Shown here: positions 23,821 to 33,249 of the stretch, one piece after another
Position numbering within the stretch: the stretch's first letter is position 1
Layout of the letters: each line of letters opens with the position of its first letter
Assembly: GCA_041649275.1 (NCBI GenBank)
Contig: JBAZNL010000002.1
Span: 128,690 to 192,689 of the forward strand
Direction: 5' to 3'
DNA from: Candidatus Izemoplasmatales bacterium
GTDB taxonomy: Bacteria > Bacillota_I > Bacilli_A > Izemoplasmatales > Hujiaoplasmataceae
Length of the DNA stretch: 64,000 nucleotides
The notes under the pieces: model-generated
Seen by the model: only the letters and a program-made list of their open reading frames with translations
Told to the model about the DNA's origin: nothing
Databases searched by the model: none
Made by a program: the position numbers and the translations under genes

Positions 23821-25092
23821 ATGTTCATCGACGAAGCGAGAATCAAGATCAAATCGGGTAAGGGCGGCGACGGGATCGTCTCCTGGCGCCGGGAAAAATA
23901 CATCCAGTACGGCGGGCCCGCGGGCGGCGACGGCGGCCGGGGCGGAAGCGTCGTCTTCCAGGCCGACGAAGGCCTTTCGACGCTCCTCGACCTGCGCTAC
24001 AAGAAAGTGATCAAGGCCGACGACGGCGAGAACGGCAAGACCAAGAACTGCCATGGGGCCGACGCCGAGGACATCGTCGTGACCGTCCCGGTCGGGACGA
24101 TCGTCTACGAGGAACCGACGAACCGGGTCCTCTGCGACCTGACGACCCACGGCGAGAGGGCCGTGGTCGCCCCCGGCGGACGCGGCGGACGCGGCAACGC
24201 CCGCTTCGCGACCCCGAAGAACCAGGCGCCGGAATTCCAGGAGAACGGCACTCCCGGTCTCACCCTCGACCTCCGCGTCGAGCTCAAGCTGCTCGCCGAC
24301 GTCGGTCTCGTCGGCTTTCCGTCCGTCGGCAAGTCGACGCTGATCAGCGTCGTTTCGGAATCGAAGCCGAAGATCGCCGACTATCCGTTCACGACCCTCG
24401 TCCCCAACCTCGGCGTCGTGAACGTCGAAGGCGTCAAGAGCTTCGTGATGGCGGACATGCCCGGGATCATCGAGGGCGCCGCCCAGGGCGTCGGCCTCGG
24501 ACTCCAGTTCCTGAAGCACATCGAGCGCACCCGCGTCATCGTCCACATCGTCGACATGTCGGCGTCCCACGGGCGCGATCCCTACCAGGACTGGCTCGTC
24601 ATCAACCGCGAGCTCGCCGCCTACAAGTTCAAGCTCTCCGAACGTCCGCAGATCCTCGTCGCCAACAAGATGGATCTGCCGGAGGCGGTAGAGCACCTGG
24701 AACGGTTCCGCACCCAGGTCGGCCCCGGCGTCGAGATCGTGCCGATCTCTGCCCTGACCCGCGACGGCGTCAGGGACCTCCTCCTGAAGATTGCCGAACT
24801 GCTCGATCGGACCCCCTTCTTCGACGTCTACGACGACCTCGACATCGTCGCCGGAAACGTCGCGCCGGGTCCCGACTTCGAGATCGCACGCCCGTCCGAT
24901 AAGGTCTGGGAGGTCGTCGGTCCGCTGGTCGGACGACTGATTCCCCGCACCAACTTCGCGATCGAGGAATCCGTCAAGCTGCTCGCGCGGCGGCTGCGCC
25001 GCGCAGGCGTCGACGACGCCCTCCGCAAGCGTGGGGTGAAGACGGGCGACACGGTCCGGATCAGCGAGTATGAGTTCGAGTTCATCGACTGA
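23821..25092 (+). CDS. obg: GTPase Obg/CgtA
   Basis: 423 aa. Start at ATG 23821 gives the family's usual N-terminus (MFIDEARIKIKSGKGGDG); an in-frame ATG 12 nt upstream is possible. Domains in order: glycine-rich OBG fold (residues 1-158), G domain with G1 GFPSVGKST (K171), G3 DMPGIIEGA, G4 NKMD, and a C-terminal OCT domain (about 345-423). Obg is an essential GTPase that binds the 50S subunit and acts in ribosome assembly and stress control. It overlaps the next gene by 23 nt. In many Bacillota obg stands right after rpmA; here about 7 kb and several genes separate them. Confidence 0.97.
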   Translation: MFIDEARIKIKSGKGGDGIVSWRREKYIQYGGPAGGDGGRGGSVVFQADEGLSTLLDLRYKKVIKADDGENGKTKNCHGADAEDIVVTVPVGTIVYEEPTNRVLCDLTTHGERAVVAPGGRGGRGNARFATPKNQAPEFQENGTPGLTLDLRVELKLLADVGLVGFPSVGKSTLISVVSESKPKIADYPFTTLVPNLGVVNVEGVKSFVMADMPGIIEGAAQGVGLGLQFLKHIERTRVIVHIVDMSASHGRDPYQDWLVINRELAAYKFKLSERPQILVANKMDLPEAVEHLERFRTQVGPGVEIVPISALTRDGVRDLLLKIAELLDRTPFFDVYDDLDIVAGNVAPGPDFEIARPSDKVWEVVGPLVGRLIPRTNFAIEESVKLLARRLRRAGVDDALRKRGVKTGDTVRISEYEFEFID

Positions 25093-25771
25093 ATGTCCGG
25101 CGTGCGGCGCGCCGCGGACCCTCCTTCGGCTCGACGGCGGATGCTTCCGCGTCTGTCCCGGCTGCGGGATGATCGTCAAGGATCCCTCGATCCATCCCGA
25201 TGCCGCCGCCGAGCGTCGCCGCCACGAGATGCACAGTCCGGTCGCGGACGAGGGGTTCCTCCGGATCCTCGAAGGCTTCCTCGCCGAAAACGTCGACCCG
25301 TACGTGAAACCCGGGACCGCCCTCGACTACGGCTGCGGCCGCACCGGGGCGCTGCTCGGCCTGCTCGAGAAGCGGGGATACGAGGCCGTCGGCTACGATC
25401 CGCTGTTCTTTCCCGATCCGGCGCCGCTTCTGCGGCGGTACGGCCTTGTGACCGCGACCGAGGTGGTCGAGCATTTCCGCGACCCGTTCGCCGAATGGGA
25501 GAAGATGGCGTCGCTGCCCGCCCCGGGCGGCGTGCTCGCCGTCTCGACGCGGATGGTTCCGGCCGACTTCGAGCGCTGGTGGTATCGACGCGACGAAACC
25601 CATCTCTGCTTCTACACCCCCGTCGCGCTCGCGCTTCTGGGGAGACGCTTCGGGCTTTCGGTCCTCGCGACCGACGCCCGCGCCGCGATCGTCTTCAGGC
25701 GGGATCGACTCGTTCGAGCCGATCCTTTTTTCATGCGTTTTCGAGGTGAAAACCGGAAAACGCTTACTTGA
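25070..25771 (+). CDS. Zn-ribbon class I SAM-dependent methyltransferase
   Basis: 233 aa, start inside the end of obg (23-nt overlap), so translation is probably coupled. The first 40 residues carry a four-Cys zinc ribbon (CPAC ... CPGCGM). A Rossmann domain follows with the SAM loop as ALDYGCGRTGALLGLLEKRG (motif I) and a later TATEVVEHFRDP, which resembles the 'class I methyltransferase / methyltransferase_23' group. The target is unknown; members modify small molecules, sugars or proteins. The coupling to obg hints at a translation-related role, but this is only inference. The mannan locus promoter overlaps its 3' end. Confidence 0.8.
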   Translation: MSSSSSTECPACGAPRTLLRLDGGCFRVCPGCGMIVKDPSIHPDAAAERRRHEMHSPVADEGFLRILEGFLAENVDPYVKPGTALDYGCGRTGALLGLLEKRGYEAVGYDPLFFPDPAPLLRRYGLVTATEVVEHFRDPFAEWEKMASLPAPGGVLAVSTRMVPADFERWWYRRDETHLCFYTPVALALLGRRFGLSVLATDARAAIVFRRDRLVRADPFFMRFRGENRKTLT

Positions 25772-25796
25772 CAGCGGCCTTCCTTCGGAATATAAT
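25755..25796 (+). promoter_or_regulatory. Consensus promoter with LacI/CcpA-type operator for the mannan locus
   Basis: TTGACA (25768-25773), exactly 17 bp, TATAAT (25791-25796): a perfect sigma-A promoter. Directly before and abutting the -35 is GGAAAACGCTTAC (25755-25767); its complement GTAAGCGTTTTCC matches the core of cre/LacI-family operators (central CG, AAGCGTTTTC). Downstream, TTAAGTTA occurs twice (25796-25803 and 25808-25815). Blocking by CcpA or by the LacI protein encoded at 29836 would be direct, given the overlap with the -35. Confidence 0.75.
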
Positions 25797-25836
25797 TAAG
25801 TTATCGGTTAAGTTACAACCATAGAAGAGGTTCCCC

Positions 25837-27351
25837 ATGAGACGATTCCTTGCGACACTCACCATCCTCCTGACCACGCTCGCGTTCGCGTCCTGCGGCG
25901 TCACGACCACGGCGGCCACCACCGCCACCACCGTCCCGACGACGGCCGCGACGACCACGACCCTCGAGGCGCTGTCCGTCCCCGCCAACCTGGCGGTGTC
26001 CGACAATGCGGTCACCTTCGATCCCGTCGACGGCGCGAGCCGCTACCGGATCCGGCTGTCGCAGGGCGAAACGATCGTCGGCGAATGGTTCGTCGCGAGC
26101 GGCTTCGACCTGTCGCTTCTGGCGGACTACGGCGCCTACGACCTGCAGATCAAGGCGGTCGCCGGCACCGGCTTCGCCGATTCGCCCTTTGGCGAGAAGA
26201 TCGCCGTCGAACTCGTCGATCCGAACGCGACCGACGTCCTGGAGGGGGAGACCTTGAACGACTTCACGATGATCCGCTGGATCGGCCGGACCTGGTACGA
26301 CGCGCTCACAAGCCGCCGCTATTTCTGGAATACCGCGAGCGGCTTTACCGTCACTTTCCGCGGCACCGAACTGAAGGCCACGTTCCTCGCCTCCGATTCG
26401 GGCGTCGTCTCCCGCCGCGCCCATCTCGTCGTCCTCCTCGACGGCGAGGAGGACCCGACCAAGGGCACGACCATCGTCCTCGATCAGATGCAGACGGAAT
26501 GCGTCCTCGCCGAGGGACTCGAGGACGGTCTCCATACCGTCAAGGTCCTGAAGCGGAGCGAGGCGCAGGATTCCGACACCGCCGTCGTCCGCGTCGTCAC
26601 CGACGGGTCGTTCGCGACCCCCGATCCGGTCAAGGACTTCAAGATCCAGTACATCGGCGCCTCGACCTCGGTCGGCTACGGCGACCTCGGTCCGTCGTCG
26701 GCCGTCAAGAATACGGAAAACTCCGACGGCCTGCTCTGCTTCACCTACCTCACCTCCTACCTGCTCGACGCCGAGACGTCGATCTTCGCCTCCTCCGGCT
26801 GGGGCCTGACCCGCGGCTGGAACACCGGCGGACAGGCGTCCGCGACGCAGACGATCCCGGCGGCCTACGAATATTTCGCCACCAATTCGCAGAACGTCGT
26901 CTTCACGGCTGCCGGCCAGTGGGACCACAGCGACTACGATCCTGACGTGATCGTGATCGCCCTCGGCGGCAACGACTTCTCCAGTTCGAACTACGCGAGC
27001 CTCTCCGCCGACCAGCAGGCGCTCTTCCGCGAAGCCGTGACGGATGCGCTCGTCGCCTTCGTCACGACCCTCCGCGCCTATCACCCCGACACCTACATCG
27101 TCCTCGTCTACGGTCTCATGTCCGAGGCGCAGTACGTCCAGAACGTCTCGATCGACGCCGCCGCGAGGGCCGCGCTCGAGTTCGACCGGATCTCGTCATT
27201 GAAAGTCGCCGGCGCCGGTTCCGACGGCGCGCCGCTCGGCGCCAACTGGCATCCGAACGTCGACACCTACATCAAGGCCGCCGGCCAGCTCGCCGACCAC
27301 ATCTCCGCCCTGACGGGCCGCGAAGTGGTCCGCGAGGACATCGTCTACTGA
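25837..27351 (+). CDS. CE2-like SGNH carbohydrate esterase lipoprotein
   Basis: 504 aa, first gene of the mannan locus. Signal peptide with lipobox (LAFASC, C20), then a Thr/Ala-rich linker, a Fn3-like domain (about 45-125), a jelly-roll domain (about 135-265) and an SGNH hydrolase domain. The block I arrangement IGASTSVGYG (S276) replaces the usual GDS with GAS but keeps the Ser; LGGNDFSS provides the Asn block; the His is in NWHPN (H472). Jelly-roll plus SGNH is the layout of carbohydrate esterase family 2, which deacetylates plant glucomannan and xylan oligosaccharides. Surface removal of acetyl groups would open acetylated mannan to the enzymes encoded next. Family call is good, substrate inferred. 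Confidence 0.75.
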   Translation: MRRFLATLTILLTTLAFASCGVTTTAATTATTVPTTAATTTTLEALSVPANLAVSDNAVTFDPVDGASRYRIRLSQGETIVGEWFVASGFDLSLLADYGAYDLQIKAVAGTGFADSPFGEKIAVELVDPNATDVLEGETLNDFTMIRWIGRTWYDALTSRRYFWNTASGFTVTFRGTELKATFLASDSGVVSRRAHLVVLLDGEEDPTKGTTIVLDQMQTECVLAEGLEDGLHTVKVLKRSEAQDSDTAVVRVVTDGSFATPDPVKDFKIQYIGASTSVGYGDLGPSSAVKNTENSDGLLCFTYLTSYLLDAETSIFASSGWGLTRGWNTGGQASATQTIPAAYEYFATNSQNVVFTAAGQWDHSDYDPDVIVIALGGNDFSSSNYASLSADQQALFREAVTDALVAFVTTLRAYHPDTYIVLVYGLMSEAQYVQNVSIDAAARAALEFDRISSLKVAGAGSDGAPLGANWHPNVDTYIKAAGQLADHISALTGREVVREDIVY

Positions 27352-27370
27352 GCGGGCGAGGAACTCCTCC

Positions 27371-29818
27371 ATGAGGATCGATCTGAACGGCACCTGGATC
27401 CTGTCCGGGGGTCCGGCCGACCATGTCCGCGGAACCGTCCCGGGTTCCGTCTACGGCGACCTGCTCGCGGCGGGCCTGATGAAGGATCCCTTCGATCAGG
27501 ACAACGAGTACGAAGCCCGCGAGCTGATGGTCCACGACTACGTCTACGAACGGGACTTCGACATCCCCGCCGCCCTGCTTCCGCGCTTCAGCTTCCTCGT
27601 CTGCGACGGCATCGACACCCTCGGCGAGCTGCGCGTGAACGGCATCCTCGTCGGCACGACCGACAACATGCATCGGCGCTGGCGCTTTCCGCTCCGCGGC
27701 GTCCTCGCCGCCGGCAAGAACCATATCGAGGTCACGCTGCGCTCGTCCCTCCGCTACATCCGCGAGCGGCACGCGGCGTGTCCGCACGACTTCTATCAGG
27801 CGGGCGACGCCGTCAAGGGCTTCATCCACCTGCGCAAGGGCAGTTCGATGTTCGGCTGGGACTGGGGTCCGCAGCTGCCGGACGCCGGCATCTGGCGCGA
27901 CATCCGGATCGAGTCGTACGCGTCGGCGCGGCTTGCGGACGTCGTCGTCCGTCAGGACCATCGTCCCGACGGATCGGTCGGACTGACCGTCGACGTTTCC
28001 GCCGAAGTCTTCGCGGCGTCCCCCGAGCTCGCCGTCGAATTCGTCCTGAAGGATCCCGACGACGCCGTCATCGGCGTCGAAGAGGCGGTTCTCGAGCATG
28101 GTTCCGCCGCCTTCGCGACGGTCGTCGAGAACGCCCGCAAGTGGCAGCCCGCCGGGTATGGCGGACAGCCGCTCTACACCGCGATCGTCTTCCTCCGCCA
28201 TGGCGATGCGATCGAGGACTCGCGCACCCTGTCGGTCGGTCTGCGCACCGTCGCGGTGATCCGCGAGGACGATGCGTTCGGACAGTCCTTCACCTTCGCC
28301 GTGAACGGCGTCCGGATCTTCGCGAAAGGCGCCGACTACATTCCCGAGGACAACCTCCTCGGCCGCATGAACCCGGAGCGGTCGTTTGCGCTCTTGTCCG
28401 CCGCGAAGGCCGCGAACCACAACATGGTCCGCGTCTGGGGCGGCGGGATCTATCCGGCTGATTCGTTCTTCGACGGCTGCGACCGGCTCGGCCTGCTCGT
28501 CTGGCAGGACCTGATGTTCGCCTGCGCCGTCTACGACATGGACGACGCGCCGTGGGTGCAGACGATGGTGGCGGAGATCGAGGACAACCTCGCCCGCATC
28601 CGCCACCACGCCTCGCTGTCCCTGATCTGCGGCAACAACGAGAACGAGACCGCGATCGAGCACTGGAACGTCCCGAGCCGCGAACTGTCGAAGAAGCACT
28701 ATGTGAAGCAGTATCTCGAGACGATCGCGCCGATCGTCGCGAAGACGGTTCCCGACGTCCCCTGGTGGCCGTCGTCGCCCTCCTCGGGCGGCGAACCCTT
28801 CGACGGTTCGAACGCCGACGGCCGGGGCGACATGCACTACTGGGGCGTCTGGCACAGCAACGAGCCGATCACCTCGTACCGGAAATACCATCCACGCTTC
28901 ATGAGCGAGTTCGGGATCCAGTCGTTCCCCGCCCTCAAGACGGTCGCGACCTTCGCCCGCGAGCAGGACATGAACATCTTCTCGTACGTCATGGAGCAGC
29001 ACCAGAAGAACAAGACCGCCAACGACAAGATCCTCTCGTACGTCGGCAAGATGTTCCGCTACCCGAAGGACTTCGAGAGCCTCCTCTACGTCTCGCAGCT
29101 GATCCAGGCGGAAGGGGTGCGCTACGGCGTCGAGCACTGGCGGCGCAACTACGGCCGCTGCATGGGCGCGCTCTACTGGCAGCTGAATGACTGCTGGCCG
29201 GTCGCCAGCTGGTCCGGCATCGACTATTTCAGCCGCTGGAAGGCGCTCCACTACCACGCGAAGAAGTTCTTCGCACCGGTCCTCCTCTCGCTCTGCGAGG
29301 AGGGGACGAACGTCTCGGTCCACCTCACCAACGACGGGCTCGCCCCGATCCGCGGAACCGTCCGCTGGAAGCTTTCCCGCTTCGACGGTACCGTCCTCGA
29401 GGACGGCGCGTGGGACGCGGCGGCGCCGGCGCAGGCGGCGGTCGAGGTCGGCCGGCTTTCCTTCGACCTCTCCAAGGAGGAGCGGTTCGCGACGGTCCTT
29501 TCGGCTGCGTTTTCCGAGGATGGCGCGATCGTCGCCGAGAACCTCGTCTCGTTCGCGCCCGACAAGCATCTGAACCTGACGGAACCGGCGATCCGCGTCG
29601 TCGTCCGGGCGAAGCGCGACCGGTTCGAAGTCACCCTGACGGCATCCGCGTTCGCGAAGTTCGTCGAACTCTCGCTTCCCGACGCCGATCCCGTCTTCTC
29701 CGACAACTATTTCTGCCTGCTTGCGGGCGAGAAGAAGACCGTGAGCTGTCCGGCTGCCGGCGATCCCGCCGACTTCCGGATGAAGCTCAGGGTCCGCTCG
29801 CTTCACGACACGTACTGA
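27371..29818 (+). CDS. GH2 beta-mannosidase
   Basis: 815 aa, no signal peptide, so cytoplasmic. The N-terminus MRIDLNGTWILSG with VPGSVYGDLL is typical of GH2 beta-mannosidases. The acid/base Glu lies in CGNNENE (E424) and the nucleophile in MSEFGIQSFP (E513), both standard for this subgroup. WVW-type barrel residues GWDWGPQLPDAGIW and the C-terminal beta domains are present. The enzyme removes terminal beta-1,4-mannose from short oligosaccharides. It stands 19 nt after the CE2-like gene and before the LacI regulator. It would work in parallel with the epimerase/phosphorylase route encoded downstream, giving free mannose. Confidence 0.92.
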   Translation: MRIDLNGTWILSGGPADHVRGTVPGSVYGDLLAAGLMKDPFDQDNEYEARELMVHDYVYERDFDIPAALLPRFSFLVCDGIDTLGELRVNGILVGTTDNMHRRWRFPLRGVLAAGKNHIEVTLRSSLRYIRERHAACPHDFYQAGDAVKGFIHLRKGSSMFGWDWGPQLPDAGIWRDIRIESYASARLADVVVRQDHRPDGSVGLTVDVSAEVFAASPELAVEFVLKDPDDAVIGVEEAVLEHGSAAFATVVENARKWQPAGYGGQPLYTAIVFLRHGDAIEDSRTLSVGLRTVAVIREDDAFGQSFTFAVNGVRIFAKGADYIPEDNLLGRMNPERSFALLSAAKAANHNMVRVWGGGIYPADSFFDGCDRLGLLVWQDLMFACAVYDMDDAPWVQTMVAEIEDNLARIRHHASLSLICGNNENETAIEHWNVPSRELSKKHYVKQYLETIAPIVAKTVPDVPWWPSSPSSGGEPFDGSNADGRGDMHYWGVWHSNEPITSYRKYHPRFMSEFGIQSFPALKTVATFAREQDMNIFSYVMEQHQKNKTANDKILSYVGKMFRYPKDFESLLYVSQLIQAEGVRYGVEHWRRNYGRCMGALYWQLNDCWPVASWSGIDYFSRWKALHYHAKKFFAPVLLSLCEEGTNVSVHLTNDGLAPIRGTVRWKLSRFDGTVLEDGAWDAAAPAQAAVEVGRLSFDLSKEERFATVLSAAFSEDGAIVAENLVSFAPDKHLNLTEPAIRVVVRAKRDRFEVTLTASAFAKFVELSLPDADPVFSDNYFCLLAGEKKTVSCPAAGDPADFRMKLRVRSLHDTY

Positions 29819-29835
29819 GAAAGGAAGCGATCCCG

Positions 29836-30855
29836 ATGAACGACAAGATCAACATGGAGGACATCGCCCGCGCCCTCGGCATCTCGAAGGTTTCCGTCTC
29901 CAAGGCCCTGAACGGCAAGGAGGGCGTCTCCGACGAGCTCCGCACGAAGGTCAAGGAGACCGCCGAGGCGATGGGTTACCGGCTGAACAATTCGGCCAGA
30001 AGCCTGCGCACGGACCGTCAGTTCAACGTCGGGATCCTGATCTCGGAGAAGTTCATCCTCGACAAGGAAGCCTACTACTTCACCGTCTGCGGCGAGATGA
30101 TCCGCCGGCTCGACGAACTCGGGTATTCGGGGATCATGGAGATCGTCACCTATCAGAGCGAGGACGCCTGCGCGCTGCCCCGCCTCTACAACGAGAACAA
30201 GGTCGACGGCATCATCGTCCTCGGCCAGATGCACGGCGACTACCTTCGGAAGATCGAGACGGTCGACGTTCCGCTCGTGTTCTTCGACTTCTACGTGAAC
30301 CACTCGAAGACCGACTGCGTCGTCTCCGACAACTTCTTCTCGGCCTACCAGCTCACCAACCGCCTGGTCGCGCTCGGGCACCGGTCGATCGCCTACGTCG
30401 GCTCGATCCGCTCGACCTCCTCGATCCAGGACCGCTTCCTCGGCTGTTACAAGTCGCTCATCGAGAACGAGATCGCGCTTCCTCCCGCGCATGTGATCGA
30501 GGACCGCGACGACCAGGGACGCTTCATCCCGCTCGCGCTTCCCGATCCGCTGCCCTCGGCGTTCGTCTGCAACTGCGACCGCGTCGCCCACGCCCTCATC
30601 AACCAGCTGAAGGCCGTCGGCATCGACGTTCCCGGCCGCGTGTCCGTCGTCGGCTTCGACAACTCGATCTTCTCCACGATCGCCGATCCGCAGATCACCA
30701 CCGTCGACAACAACGTCGAGGAGATGGTGCGCACCTGCGCGCGAATCATCACCAAGAAGATCGGCGACCCCGAACGCGTCTACGGACGCGTGATGGTCTC
30801 CGGCACGATCATCGACCGCCGTTCCGCGCAGGCGGTCGTCTCAACCAATCCATGA
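29836..30855 (+). CDS. LacI family transcriptional regulator
   Basis: 339 aa from ATG 29836 (RBS AGAAAGGAAG). N-terminal HTH (about residues 5-26, NMEDIARALGISKVSVSKAL) with hinge helix, then a periplasmic-binding-like sensor domain (DRQFNVGILISEKF... VGFDNSIFS). Such proteins bind palindromic operators with a central CG and respond to sugars or phospho-sugars. It lies inside the mannan locus without a promoter of its own, so it is likely autoregulated. The operator at 25755-25767 overlapping the locus -35 is its best target, though CcpA could also use it. The inducer is probably a manno-oligosaccharide; this is inference. Confidence 0.9.
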   Translation: MNDKINMEDIARALGISKVSVSKALNGKEGVSDELRTKVKETAEAMGYRLNNSARSLRTDRQFNVGILISEKFILDKEAYYFTVCGEMIRRLDELGYSGIMEIVTYQSEDACALPRLYNENKVDGIIVLGQMHGDYLRKIETVDVPLVFFDFYVNHSKTDCVVSDNFFSAYQLTNRLVALGHRSIAYVGSIRSTSSIQDRFLGCYKSLIENEIALPPAHVIEDRDDQGRFIPLALPDPLPSAFVCNCDRVAHALINQLKAVGIDVPGRVSVVGFDNSIFSTIADPQITTVDNNVEEMVRTCARIITKKIGDPERVYGRVMVSGTIIDRRSAQAVVSTNP

Positions 30856-30875
30856 CCAGGAACGAAGGTGCACCC

Positions 30876-33245
30876 ATGACTGCCAGACGCATCGCGGCCC
30901 TCGCGGCGACGATCATGATCCTGTTTGCGGCCGCCGCCTGCGGAACGACGACGACCCAGACGACCGCAGCCGTTCCGGCGGAGGTCGTCCTCGACGTCAA
31001 TTCCGTCACCTTGGCGCGCGGCGGCGCCGTCCGCCTCGGCTGGACGGTCGCACCGGCGACCGCGGCCGTGACCTTCGTCTCCTCCGACGAGACCGTCGCC
31101 GCCGTCACCGCCGAAGGGCTCGTGACCGGCGTCGCGCCGGGATCGGCGACCATCACCGTCCGTTCCGGCGACGCGAGCGACACCTGCGAGGTCGTCGTGA
31201 TCGGGTCGTACGTCCTCACCGCGCCGAAGAAGTCGATCTATTCGCTCGGCGACGAACTCTCGCTCCGCGGCGGTTCGATCGCCGTCTACGACGCCCACGG
31301 AACCCTGATCGAGACCGTTTTGCTCGATCCCGAGATGATCGTCGCGTGGGACGCCGACGCCGCCGGCGAACAGATCGTGGTCCTTTCTTACGCCGGCATC
31401 GAGATCGGCTTTCCCGTCCTCGTCCTCTCCGCGAAGCAGGCTGAATGCCGCTTCGACGACTTCATCCTCCTCACCGAGGCACCGACCTCCGGAGAACGGA
31501 TCGAGTTCGCCTTCACGAAGGCGGACGTCGACGCCCTCCTTTCCGCCGTCGACAACGTCTACGACTACGCCGAGATCGACCTCTACGCCTACGTCGAGGC
31601 GCCGAGCGGGGACGTGAAGAAGGTGTCCGCGTTCTGGTTCCAGGACTACCGCGAGGTCACCCTCGGCACGATCGTCAACCGCAACAACAACCTCGAGGGC
31701 ACCGTCACGGTGCTTCCCGACGACGTCGCGATCGTCCTCGGCTTCGTCGCCGAGAACGATCCCCAGTACCGCCTGCGCTACCTCACGGGCGAGACCGGCG
31801 CGTTTTCCGCCGAGGTCTACGTCAAGGTCGACGGCGCCGTCGTCCAGACCTTCGAGAAGACCTTCGACGTTTCCGCCGACCCCGCCTCGGACTACCGCGG
31901 CACGATCATCGTGGACGAGGGGAACGGACGCCATTTCGCCTTCTCGGAAGGCGGAACGTACGTTCCCGTCGGCCAGAACGTCGCCTGGTACACCTCGAAG
32001 GACCGCCGCTACTACGACTACGCCGGCTGGTTCGGGAAGATGGGCGACGTCGGGATGAACTACGCCCGCGTCTGGATGGCGGCCTGGGGCTTCTCGATCT
32101 ACTGGGGCGACGTCTACGACTACGGACCGCGCCAGTCGGCGATGAAGAGCCTCGACGCCACCCTCGACCTCGCCGCCGAGAACGGCATCTACGTCCAGCT
32201 CTGCATCCTCCACCACGGGATGTTCTCGGAGACGGTCAATCCGATGTGGCCCAACGACGAGAACTCCTGGTACACCGACAAGTACGGCGCCAACCCGTAC
32301 GCCGAATACCTCGACGAACCCGGCGAGTTCTTCACGTCGGAACTCGGCCGCTCGACCTTCAGGAACCAGCTCGCCTACATCGTCGCCCGCTGGGGCTACA
32401 GCGACCACATCATGGCCTGGGAGCTCTTCAACGAGGTCGACTGGATCGAACAGTATTCCGCCGTCGCCGGCAACGCCTGGCACGGCGAGATGGCGGACCA
32501 TCTCAAGGCGATCGACCCGTACGGGCATCTCGTCACCACCTCGCTCAAGGGCGAGTCGTTCCTGTCCTCGACCTTCAACGTCTTCAAGCTCGCCTCGATC
32601 GACTACGTGAACGTGCACAGCTACGGCATCTACGACCACGTCGAGACCCTCCCGGTGCGGCAGAAGAACGCCTTCCTCGTCTTCGGGAAGCCGATCCTGT
32701 ACGACGAGGTCGGCTATTCCGGAAACGGCGGCGCCGCCCAGATGGCCGCCGATCCCGGGAACGTCACCCTCCATCAGGAACTCTGGGGCGGGATGATGGG
32801 CGGGGGCGCCGGCACCGGCATGAACTGGTGGTGGGAGTCCTGGATCCATCCGTCGGACGCCTATCCCGTCTTCGCCGGCGCGGCCGCATTTGCGGCCGAC
32901 ATGGACCTCGCCGGTTCGCGCTACGGGTTCCTCGACGCCGCCGGCGCGTCGGTCTCCTCCGCCGCCTGCGCCATCCTCGGCTATCATCTCGGGGACCGCG
33001 CCTACGCCTACGTCTACGACCGATCCTACGACCTCGCGACCCCCGTCGTCGCGAACAAGAACGGCGTCGTCCTCACCATCCCCGGCCTCGACGCGGGTTC
33101 CTACGCGATCCGCGCCTACGACGCCGAAACCGGCGCGATCATGCTCTCCGCGACCCTTCAGGTCGGCGCGGGCGGAACGCTCGCGACGACCCTCCCGGCG
33201 TTTGCGGCCGACATCGCCGTGGCCGTCGAACGGATCGCGGGGTGA
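30876..33245 (+). CDS. GH5-like lipoprotein with Ig-like domains (putative endo-beta-mannanase)
   Basis: 789 aa from ATG 30876; the frame 24 nt longer lacks an RBS. Lipoprotein signal (FAAAAC, C22) and Thr-rich linker, a BIG2-like Ig domain (about 37-115), further beta domains that resemble DUF5060 (about 205-345), and a TIM barrel. The barrel shows WELFNEVDW with the expected acid/base E520 and LYDEVGYS with the expected nucleophile E611, as in clan GH-A family 5. DUF5060-GH5 proteins are typical endo-acting beta-glycanases. Neighbouring beta-mannoside genes suggest endo-mannanase activity at the cell surface. A paralog lies at 36618. Exact substrate is inferred. Confidence 0.7.
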   Translation: MTARRIAALAATIMILFAAAACGTTTTQTTAAVPAEVVLDVNSVTLARGGAVRLGWTVAPATAAVTFVSSDETVAAVTAEGLVTGVAPGSATITVRSGDASDTCEVVVIGSYVLTAPKKSIYSLGDELSLRGGSIAVYDAHGTLIETVLLDPEMIVAWDADAAGEQIVVLSYAGIEIGFPVLVLSAKQAECRFDDFILLTEAPTSGERIEFAFTKADVDALLSAVDNVYDYAEIDLYAYVEAPSGDVKKVSAFWFQDYREVTLGTIVNRNNNLEGTVTVLPDDVAIVLGFVAENDPQYRLRYLTGETGAFSAEVYVKVDGAVVQTFEKTFDVSADPASDYRGTIIVDEGNGRHFAFSEGGTYVPVGQNVAWYTSKDRRYYDYAGWFGKMGDVGMNYARVWMAAWGFSIYWGDVYDYGPRQSAMKSLDATLDLAAENGIYVQLCILHHGMFSETVNPMWPNDENSWYTDKYGANPYAEYLDEPGEFFTSELGRSTFRNQLAYIVARWGYSDHIMAWELFNEVDWIEQYSAVAGNAWHGEMADHLKAIDPYGHLVTTSLKGESFLSSTFNVFKLASIDYVNVHSYGIYDHVETLPVRQKNAFLVFGKPILYDEVGYSGNGGAAQMAADPGNVTLHQELWGGMMGGGAGTGMNWWWESWIHPSDAYPVFAGAAAFAADMDLAGSRYGFLDAAGASVSSAACAILGYHLGDRAYAYVYDRSYDLATPVVANKNGVVLTIPGLDAGSYAIRAYDAETGAIMLSATLQVGAGGTLATTLPAFAADIAVAVERIAG

Positions 33246-33249
33246 CATC

